Positions 54,596 through 64,000 of a stretch of DNA of 64,000 nucleotides are shown piece after piece (position 1 is the stretch's first letter; every line of letters starts with the position of its first letter). The stretch spans positions 2,933,501-2,997,500 of the forward strand of contig NZ_CP136910.1 of NCBI RefSeq assembly GCF_033100115.1, read 5' to 3'. A program made the translations under genes and the position numbers. The notes below the pieces were generated by a model. That model did no database searches. It was given only the letters and a program-made list of their open reading frames with translations, and was not told the origin of the DNA. The stretch comes from Anaerocolumna sp. AGMB13020. GTDB lineage: Bacteria > Bacillota > Clostridia > Lachnospirales > Lachnospiraceae.

Positions 54596-55268
54596 CTTTA
54601 ATAATGTAACCTACCCCTCTCACTGTGTTGATAAGGCGTATACCATACTTATCATCAATTTTCTGTCTCAGGTAGCGGATATATACATCTACTACATTGG
54701 TATCTCCCAGGTATTCATAATCCCAAACATTATTCAATAACTGCTCTCTGGTAATGGCAATGTTCTTATTTCTGATAAGATACTCTAATAATTCATATTC
54801 CTTTTTGGTCAGTACCAGCTCATCGTCTCCATAAAAAGCACTGTGGCCGGATAAATTAAGCTTTAGTTTTCCAATCTTGAGTATATCCTGTTTGGGCTGT
54901 ACCTGCTTTGTATGGCGATTTAAGGCTACTCTTATTCTAGCCAGGAGTTCCTCAATGGCAAATGGCTTCGTCATATAGTCATCAGCCCCTATATCAAGCC
55001 CTGCTACCTTATCTGTAACATCATCCTTGGCAGTAAGCATTATAACCGGAACATCTGATTCCATACGAATTCTTCTGCACACCTCAATACCGCTGATACC
55101 AGGAAGCATTATATCCAGCAGTACCAGGCTTACCTCCTTTTGAAGAGCCTTCTCAAGACCTGTCCTGCCATCAGCAGCAATCTCTACCTCATAACCTTCA
55201 TATTTTAATTCAAGCTCAACAAAGCGGGCTATTTTACTTTCATCTTCAACTATCAATATTTTAGGCAT
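54585..55268 (-). CDS. OmpR-family response regulator, second system
   Basis: A 227-residue regulator. The receiver has VEDE, phospho-Asp in LVLLDIMLPG, and KPFAI. The winged helix (about 130-225) includes NNVWDYEYLGDTNVVDVYIRYLR and ends with INTVRGVGYII. AGGAGGG precedes the ATG. It is the first gene of a two-gene operon with the kinase. It could regulate the adjacent ABC-2 transporter or distant envelope genes. Confidence 0.92.
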   Translation of the reverse strand: MPKILIVEDESKIARFVELELKYEGYEVEIAADGRTGLEKALQKEVSLVLLDIMLPGISGIEVCRRIRMESDVPVIMLTAKDDVTDKVAGLDIGADDYMTKPFAIEELLARIRVALNRHTKQVQPKQDILKIGKLKLNLSGHSAFYGDDELVLTKKEYELLEYLIRNKNIAITREQLLNNVWDYEYLGDTNVVDVYIRYLRQKIDDKYGIRLINTVRGVGYIIKDEG

Positions 55269-55681
55269 ATACTACCCTCCTGTATATTATTCCATCTAAA
55301 CTCATTCTATCTGCAAAAATAGCTATTTGCAATAACTTAATATTAAAATTCTATTAGAATTGAATACTTACAAGTATTAATATACAACAGAAGAAATAGG
55401 AATATAACTACTTATAAGGAACTAATGATTAGACTTTCCAGACATAAAGAAGGACATCCATAATTTATACATTATCATGGATGCCCTGCTATTGATACTA
55501 AACTATTATTTCAAATATACAATCTCTCACTCACATACTATTCTAATAATTGGCAGCAACTGAATATGCTTGCTTGAAACCAAAGAACATTTTCTTTCCA
55601 GACAATGGCCCAGTAGATCGACCTATTTCCACTTCAGTATTACTTAATTATTATCTGTATATTCATGCTTTCTTTCTATCA
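55269..55681. other. Gap between transketolase and the second two-component operon
   Basis: Contains a stem-loop, GGACATCCAT (55452-55461) with ATGGATGCCC (55477-55486), that may end the transketolase transcript on the minus strand, although its T tract is weak. The rest is AT-rich and presumably holds the response regulator promoter. Confidence 0.5.
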
Positions 55682-57667
55682 TTACAAGACTGATTTAACA
55701 GCTGCAACTACATTTTCGGTTGTAAAACCAAACTTCTTAAATAACAAGCCTGCTGGTGCAGAAGCACCAAAGCCTTTCATTGTAACAGTAGTACCGTCAA
55801 GACCTACATATTTACCCCAGCCAAAATCAATTGCTGCTTCAACGGCAACTCTTGCTCTGACATTCTTAGGCAGTATACTATCCTTATATTCCTTGCTCTG
55901 CTCTTCAAAAAGGTCAATTGAAGGAACACTTACAACTCTTACGTCAATTCCTTCTTTTTTCAGCTCTTCCTTCGCATTGATACTGATCTCAACTTCGGAA
56001 CCACTTGCCATAATAATAGCATCCGGTACTTCCTTCTCAGAAGGAGCAATGATATAAGCACCCTTTAAGGCATCTTTACTGGAACCTTTATACTGCGGCA
56101 GGTTCTGACGTGTCAGCACAAGGGCAGTAGGGGTTTTCTTTGAGGTAACTGCATAATACCATCCAGCTATTGTCTCTGTAGCATCTGCCGGTCTGAAAAC
56201 AGTAAAGTTAGGCATAGCACGAAGCATTGCAAGCTGTTCGATAGGTTCATGTGTAGGTCCGTCTTCTCCAACACCAATACTGTCATGTGTAAGTACGAAA
56301 GTTAATGGAAGTCCCATTAAAGAAGAAAGCCTAGCCATAGGTTTTACATAATCGCTGAATACAAAGAATGTTGATACATAAGCCTTTAAACCGCCATGAA
56401 GTGCAAGACCGTTACCGATAGCTGCCATTGCAAGCTCTCTAACTCCAAAATGCAGGTTCCGTCCGGAATAATCCTCACTGGAGAAATCTCCTGCATCCTT
56501 CATATATGTCTTAGTAGAAGGAGCTAAATCTGCAGAACCTCCAATAAAACCAGGTATAATATCTTTCAAGCGGTTAATAACCATACCAGATAAGTTTCTG
56601 GTAGCATCCGGCTTATCAGGATATGACCAGAACTCCTCATTCTCTAAAAGCTCCTCAGCAATAGCCTCATTGTGGTACTTATCCCAGAGTTCTTTTAATT
56701 CAGGGTAAGCTTTCGCATAACTGCTAAAAAGTTCGTTCCAGTCAGCCTCTGCTTTTTCACTCTTTTTATTAACTTCCTCTATGTGCTTATATACTTCTGC
56801 AGGAACGTGGAAATCCTTATCTGCAGGGAATCCTAATTTTTCTTTTAATGCCTTGACATTATCTGCTCCAAGAGGTTCACCATGAGCACTAGCCATTCCT
56901 TCTCTGGGAGAACCATAACCAATCTTGGTCTTAACTGTGATTAAGGTGGGTCTGGTAGTATCCGCCTTAGCTGCTGTAATAGCCGCACCTATCTCTTCAA
57001 GATTATTACCATCTTCTACAACCAGTGTCTGGAAACCAAATGCTTCAAATCTCTTAGACACATCTTCTCTAAATGCTATATCCGTGTCACCCTCTATCGA
57101 TATCTTATTAGAATCATAAAGAACAATTAACTTGCTCAGACCTAATGTTCCTGCTAAGGACATGGACTCATAGGAGATACCTTCCATCATACAGCCGTCG
57201 CCGCCTAAAACATAAGTATAGTGGTCAACTATCGGATAGTTTTCTTTATTAAATTTAGCTGACAGATGAGCTTCAGCCATTGCCATACCAACTGCCATTG
57301 CCATACCAGCGCCAAGAGGTCCTGTAGTAGCCTCTATACCAACAGTATGACCATATTCAGGATGGCCCGGTGTAAGGGAATCCAACTGTCTGAAGGATGC
57401 CAGATCTTCAACAGATAAACCGCCATATCCGAATAAATGGAGCAGAGAGTAAAGAAGTGCAGAACCATGTCCACCTGACAGGACAAAACGGTCCCTGTTT
57501 GTCCACTTAGGGTTCTTGGGATTGTGATTCATGTGATTCGCCCATACCTCATATGCCATAGCTGCTGCGCCAAGTGGCAGACCAGGATGTCCTGAATTTG
57601 CTTTCTGTACTGCATCCGCTGCTAATACGCGCAGTGAATTAACTGACAATGTATCAATATTACTCAT
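55682..57667 (-). CDS. tkt: Transketolase
   Basis: A 661-residue thiamine-diphosphate enzyme of the non-oxidative pentose phosphate pathway. It moves two-carbon units between sugar phosphates. Blocks seen: NSGHPGLPLGAAAMAY, DRFVLSGGHGSALLYSL, the cofactor motif GGDGCMMEG...SN, GGSADLAPS, FGVREL, and TFVLTHDSIGVGEDGPTHEP. It has the normal full length. TAGGAGG precedes the ATG. The transaldolase gene lies 112 bases upstream in the same direction, so the two enzymes probably work and are expressed together to interconvert pentoses and hexoses. Confidence 0.95.
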   Translation of the reverse strand: MSNIDTLSVNSLRVLAADAVQKANSGHPGLPLGAAAMAYEVWANHMNHNPKNPKWTNRDRFVLSGGHGSALLYSLLHLFGYGGLSVEDLASFRQLDSLTPGHPEYGHTVGIEATTGPLGAGMAMAVGMAMAEAHLSAKFNKENYPIVDHYTYVLGGDGCMMEGISYESMSLAGTLGLSKLIVLYDSNKISIEGDTDIAFREDVSKRFEAFGFQTLVVEDGNNLEEIGAAITAAKADTTRPTLITVKTKIGYGSPREGMASAHGEPLGADNVKALKEKLGFPADKDFHVPAEVYKHIEEVNKKSEKAEADWNELFSSYAKAYPELKELWDKYHNEAIAEELLENEEFWSYPDKPDATRNLSGMVINRLKDIIPGFIGGSADLAPSTKTYMKDAGDFSSEDYSGRNLHFGVRELAMAAIGNGLALHGGLKAYVSTFFVFSDYVKPMARLSSLMGLPLTFVLTHDSIGVGEDGPTHEPIEQLAMLRAMPNFTVFRPADATETIAGWYYAVTSKKTPTALVLTRQNLPQYKGSSKDALKGAYIIAPSEKEVPDAIIMASGSEVEISINAKEELKKEGIDVRVVSVPSIDLFEEQSKEYKDSILPKNVRARVAVEAAIDFGWGKYVGLDGTTVTMKGFGASAPAGLLFKKFGFTTENVVAAVKSVL

Positions 57668-57779
57668 TTTTGTCCTCCTAAATCCTTGTTAATCTCCAAA
57701 ACCTATTTATCTTTTTGGAAATTTTATTATATTCAAAAGACTATTATTTAGTCCCTATTGAATTACCTCTTGATCTTTT

Positions 57780-58433
57780 TTATTCACCAAAAACTGCTCT
57801 ATAATCCTTCTGAAACTTTTCAATTCCCTGATCTGTTAAGGGATGCTTTGTACACTGCTCAATAACACTGTAAGGTACTGTAGCTATGTGTGCACCAGCC
57901 AGTGCGCAATCAGTAACATGAATAGGGTTTCTGACGCTGGCAGCAATAATTTCTGACTGAAGATTATAGATTTCAAATATATCTGCGATAATTCTTATCA
58001 AATCAATACCAGGTGATGAAATATCATCCAAACGTCCCAGAAAAGGTGATACATATGTTGCACCCGCTCTGGCTGCCAGTAATGCCTGGTTTGCAGTAAA
58101 AATAAGAGTTACGTTTGTTTTGATTCCTTCGGAAGAAAGAACCTTTGTAGCTTTAAGACCTTCCACAGTCATTGGTATCTTAACAACCATGTTAGGATGA
58201 ATCTTTGCAATCTCTCTGCCTTCTGCTATCATTCCTTCTGCATCTACAGTAGTAGCCTTTACTTCTCCGCTAATTGGTCCGTCTACGATTGCAGTAATTT
58301 CTTTAATAACCTCTACGAAATCTCTTCCTTCTTTTGCAATGAGTGATGGATTGGTAGTTACTCCACAAATTACACCCATTTCATTTGCTTTCTTAATGTC
58401 CTCAACATTCGCTGTGTCAATAAAAAATTTCAT
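57780..58433 (-). CDS. tal: Transaldolase, small TalC/FSA type
   Basis: A 217-residue (beta/alpha)8 enzyme. [36 protein letters not shown] with the Schiff-base Lys85, [20 protein letters not shown] and SPFLGRLDD are hallmarks of the short transaldolase/fructose-6-phosphate aldolase family. True transaldolase activity is favoured by the neighbouring transketolase. Fructose-6-phosphate aldolase activity cannot be excluded from sequence alone. CGGAGG precedes the ATG. Confidence 0.93.
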   Translation of the reverse strand: MKFFIDTANVEDIKKANEMGVICGVTTNPSLIAKEGRDFVEVIKEITAIVDGPISGEVKATTVDAEGMIAEGREIAKIHPNMVVKIPMTVEGLKATKVLSSEGIKTNVTLIFTANQALLAARAGATYVSPFLGRLDDISSPGIDLIRIIADIFEIYNLQSEIIAASVRNPIHVTDCALAGAHIATVPYSVIEQCTKHPLTDQGIEKFQKDYRAVFGE

Positions 58434-58756
58434 AAGACAATCCTCCGTTCAGTTTACCATTATAGGTATGTACTGATTTACTAAATTATTTTAGATACTT
58501 GTAAACAAATTAACTTAAACCGTTCTAAATCCAATCACATAGATAAATATACTATAATATAAGCAGTAATGCAATAGTTTAATGACAAAACTTTATCTGG
58601 ATTTAAAAAACACAAATTTTCTTTGAGAAATATCTAAATTATTTTATATTTTATTGTCTTTTTCATATAAATATTTCATTGAGCTTCATAAAGCGATGTA
58701 TATCTATTAAATAATTTATAAATAGAATTCTATATTACTATATAAAATAAAGGAAT
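58434..58756. other. AT-rich gap upstream of the transaldolase gene
   Basis: A 323-base region without an ORF. A -10-like TATAAT lies on the minus strand near 58461-58466, a likely transaldolase promoter with a poor -35. No RNA gene was recognised. Confidence 0.4.
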
Positions 58757-59779
58757 TTAGAATATGTTAAAACTCCTTAAATACTGTTTGGGATATTCAT
58801 AAGGTATTCTCTTTTCTCTTGCAGTATTTAAAACCCAATAAGGATTTCTTAACAACTCTCTTCCAATAGCGATCAAATCTGCTCTTTTATTTGCTATAAT
58901 CTCTTCTGCAATATCTGGAGTATTAATTAACCCGACAGCAATTACAGGAACCATACAACTTTCCCTTAGATATCTGGCGGCCTCTACCTGATAACCTGGA
59001 TAGGAGTCTATCTCAGCATGTGCAACACCACCTGAACTAACATGTAAGATATCAAACAATGATTTAAAATCTTTCAGGATATCACTCATAAATTCTGGTG
59101 TCATTCCTCCTTGAAGGTAATCATCAGCTGAAACTCTTACGATAATGGGTTTTTCTTTAGGCCAGACCTCTTTTACTGCTTCCAGTATTTCCTTAAGAAA
59201 ACGTCCATTATTAGCAGCATTACCGTTATATTCGTCCTTACGCTTATTCGATATAGGGGATAAAAACTCACTTATGAGATAACCATGTGCTCCATGTATT
59301 TCTATAGCATCGAATCCTGCTTTATCAGCTCTTATAGCAGCCATTCTGAAGTCTCTGACAACCGCTTTGATTTCAGATAATGTTAATTCATGAGGAATCT
59401 GGCTCTTATCATCAAAAGCTATGGCACTAGGAGCTACGATTCTTTCATTAGGGGCTGTACACTTACGTCCGGCATGTCCTAACTGAATTGCCATTTTACT
59501 CCCCTGCTCATGGCATACCTTAACAATCTGCTTTAGACCAGCGATTTGTCCATCTTCCCATAAACCAAGATCTTTCTCTGTAATCCGTCCATTAGGTGAA
59601 ACTGCAGTAGCCTCCATTATTATTAAACCTACACCTCCTACTGCTCTGGTGACATAGTGAGTAAAATGAAATTCATTGGCATATCCTGTTTCATCGGATG
59701 AATACATACACATAGGCGGCATAACTACTTTATTCTTTAACAACAGGTCTTTTATTTTGAATTCTTCGAAGATCTTCAT
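58757..59779 (-). CDS. NADH:flavin oxidoreductase, Old Yellow Enzyme family (NamA/YqjM-like)
   Basis: A 340-residue FMN-dependent ene-reductase. KNKVVMPPMCMYS (with the YqjM-type Cys), AIQLGHAGRK, the substrate-binding HGAHGYLISEFLSPISNKR, and IAVGLINTPDIAEEIIANKRADLIAIGRELLRNPYW are all typical. It reduces activated double bonds of quinones or unsaturated carbonyls in the cytoplasm. AGGAGG precedes the ATG. It is a single gene, with no neighbour pointing to a pathway. Confidence 0.9.
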   Translation of the reverse strand: MKIFEEFKIKDLLLKNKVVMPPMCMYSSDETGYANEFHFTHYVTRAVGGVGLIIMEATAVSPNGRITEKDLGLWEDGQIAGLKQIVKVCHEQGSKMAIQLGHAGRKCTAPNERIVAPSAIAFDDKSQIPHELTLSEIKAVVRDFRMAAIRADKAGFDAIEIHGAHGYLISEFLSPISNKRKDEYNGNAANNGRFLKEILEAVKEVWPKEKPIIVRVSADDYLQGGMTPEFMSDILKDFKSLFDILHVSSGGVAHAEIDSYPGYQVEAARYLRESCMVPVIAVGLINTPDIAEEIIANKRADLIAIGRELLRNPYWVLNTAREKRIPYEYPKQYLRSFNIF

Positions 59780-60205
59780 TCTATACCTCCTGCTAGATAT
59801 TTAAATCACTAAGTACTTTTCGTTTGCATGAATTACACAAATTAAATCCCATCTATTTGAGTGTACTTCAAATTAAAAACTTCTACTCTTTAAAATACCA
59901 CACTATAATAATTATACACTAAATAAATATAAATTAACATTACTATTTGGCTTATAAGCTATTTTCTCTATACTGTTGCATTATAAGTATCTGAACAGGT
60001 CATCAAAAGTAAAATTCAATAAAACGCTATACTTACTTGATTATTAGTTATCATCACGATATAAGGAGTAGATTGTACAGAGCCAAATTTTAAAAATGTT
60101 AAAGATGATGAAAACAATCAAACACAAGTATCTGATTGAAACAATAGTTTAGTAAATACAATCATTACTTTAATTATTCATTACAAAAAAAACTTCGATA
60201 TAACA
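59780..60205. other. Non-coding gap downstream of the tRNA operon
   Basis: A very AT-rich stretch of about 425 bases between the tRNA terminator and the start of the oxidoreductase gene. I searched it for a 5S rRNA by eye and saw none. No ORF with a ribosome site was found. Confidence 0.45.
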
Positions 60206-60240
60206 AAAAATCCACTGTAACATAAATTACAGTGGATTTT
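60206..60240 (-). terminator. Terminator of the rRNA/tRNA operon
   Basis: AAAATCCACTGTAA pairs with TTACAGTGGATTTT around a six-base loop. On the minus strand a run of six T residues follows. It lies about 80 bases after tRNA-Lys. Confidence 0.85.
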
Positions 60241-60322
60241 ATCAACTATTCGTTTATAATTTGTGGATAAGCTTATTATTTATTTAACAAATAACGTTCT
60301 TAACTTGTATATAAACCGATTA

Positions 60323-60395
60323 TGAGACATCCGGGATTCGAACCCGGGACACCTTGATTAAAAGTCAAGTGCTCTACCAACTGAGCTAATATCCC
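60323..60395 (-). tRNA. tRNA-Lys (UUU)
   Basis: 73 bases. Acceptor GGGATAT pairs with ATGTCTC. The anticodon loop CTTTTAA gives UUU. GGTTCGAATCC forms the T arm. Last tRNA of the operon. No CCA is encoded. Confidence 0.95.
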
Positions 60396-60428
60396 AAATT
60401 TACTGAATCTAAAAAATCCAATAAAAAA

Positions 60429-60501
<73 letters not shown>

Positions 60502-60551
60502 AAGGCCAACATCATTGACTCAATTTCTTTCGAAAACTGCATGTTTTCGGA

Positions 60552-60625
60552 TTGCGGGGACAGGATTTGAACCTATGACCTTCGGGTTATGAGCCCGACG
60601 AGCTTCCAGACTGCTCCACCCCGCG
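60552..60625 (-). tRNA. Initiator tRNA-fMet (CAU)
   Basis: 74 bases. It starts CGCGGGG and ends CCCCGCAA, so the first base pair is a C-A mismatch, the initiator mark. Three G-C pairs (GGG/CCC) precede the CAU anticodon loop, also typical of the initiator. Confidence 0.93.
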
Positions 60626-60653
60626 ATATTATTTTTTATTATTTTAAAACAAA

Positions 60654-60735
60654 TGGATGGAGAAGGATTCGAACCTTCGAAAGCGTCGCTAACAGATTTA
60701 CAGTCTGCCCCCTTTGGCCACTCGGGAATCCATCC
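60654..60735 (-). tRNA. tRNA-Tyr (GUA)
   Basis: 82 bases, class II with a long variable arm (GTTAGCGACGCTTTC region). Acceptor GGATGGA pairs with TCCATCC. The anticodon loop CTGTAAA gives GUA. Confidence 0.95.
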
Positions 60736-60765
60736 ATATTTTTTTTATAAGTGTTTTCACACTCA

Positions 60766-60838
<73 letters not shown>

Positions 60839-60851
60839 ATTTTTAGGTAAA

Positions 60852-60924
60852 TGGGACCTATAGGGCTCGAACCTATGACCCTCTGCTTGTAAGGCAGATG
60901 CTCTCCCAGCTGAGCTAAGATCCC
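60852..60924 (-). tRNA. tRNA-Val (UAC)
   Basis: 73 bases. Acceptor GGGATCT pairs with AGGTCCC. The anticodon loop CTTACAA gives UAC. Confidence 0.95.
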
Positions 60925-60938
60925 ATATTTATTACCAA

Positions 60939-61012
60939 CGACCCGGAAGGGACTCGAACCCTCGACCTCCGCCGTGACAGGGCGGCGCTCTAACCAACTG
61001 AGCCACCGGGCC
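60939..61012 (-). tRNA. tRNA-Asp (GUC)
   Basis: 74 bases. Acceptor GGCCCGG pairs with CCGGGTC. The anticodon loop CTGTCAC gives GUC. First tRNA after the 23S gene, 51 bases downstream of it. Confidence 0.95.
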
Positions 61013-61063
61013 AATACTTGACATTCACTTACACATTAATTCATCCGATAAAAACCATTTTTA

Positions 61064-63961
<2,898 letters not shown>

Positions 63962-64000
63962 TATGATTTCTGTTCTAAGAACACAAATCTCGCCTGTCTA

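Overview
The window looks like chromosome of a low-GC, motile, saccharolytic Clostridia bacterium, most likely a Lachnospiraceae member of the Anaerocolumna/Lachnoclostridium type. This is inferred from strong AGGAGG ribosome sites, consensus sigma-A promoters, LacI-controlled sugar ABC transporters without their own ATPase, a GH130 phosphorylase, flagellin, and an rRNA/tRNA operon. No phage, plasmid, CRISPR or transposase gene was seen.

Region by region. (1) 1-215 is the 3' end of a YaaL/DUF2508-like gene with a terminator. (2) 657-17247 (minus) is a starch/maltodextrin locus. In transcription order it reads: LacI regulator, neopullulanase-type GH13, MalQ, glycogen/maltodextrin phosphorylase, maltodextrin-binding lipoprotein, MalF, MalG, a lipoprotein alpha-amylase, a GH133 debranching enzyme and an oligo-1,6-glucosidase. 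The amylase cuts starch outside the cell, the ABC system imports dextrins, and the cytoplasmic enzymes shorten, debranch and phosphorolyse them. Two near-identical LacI operators flank the regulator gene. (3) 17914-18927 is a second LacI regulator. (4) 18985-24347 (minus) is a flagellar block: a FliS-like chaperone, flagellin and a 1071-residue protein with a FliK-like C-terminus. A 209-bp palindromic element lies behind it. (5) 25231-31972 is mixed: an M18 aminopeptidase, a possible nuclease-fold protein, a zinc-ribbon protein, a DUF3810 metalloprotease-like protein, a sigma-like protein that has lost its promoter-reading regions, and a three-S1-domain RNA-binding protein. (6) 32102-39607 is a second sugar locus: LacI and AraC regulators, an ABC importer, a DUF624 protein and a GH130 phosphorylase, probably for beta-mannooligosaccharides. 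(7) 39727-43893 (minus) holds a small alarmone synthetase and an Rrf2 regulator overlapping a YhgE/Pip membrane protein.

(8) 44438-48398 is the most interesting part. A near-consensus promoter drives a 28-codon leader ORF, followed by an intrinsic terminator and then two ABC exporter half-genes that look like an asymmetric BmrC/BmrD-type heterodimer. The layout predicts ribosome-mediated attenuation. (9) 48760-55268 holds two OmpR-type two-component systems and a two-gene ABC-2 transporter. (10) 55682-59779 (minus) holds transketolase, a small transaldolase and an Old Yellow Enzyme family oxidoreductase. (11) 60206-63961 (minus) is the end of an rRNA operon: a complete 23S gene followed by seven tRNAs (Asp, Val, Thr, Tyr, fMet, Phe, Lys) and a terminator. 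No 5S gene lies downstream of the 23S.

Functions come from motifs read by eye. No database search was run.
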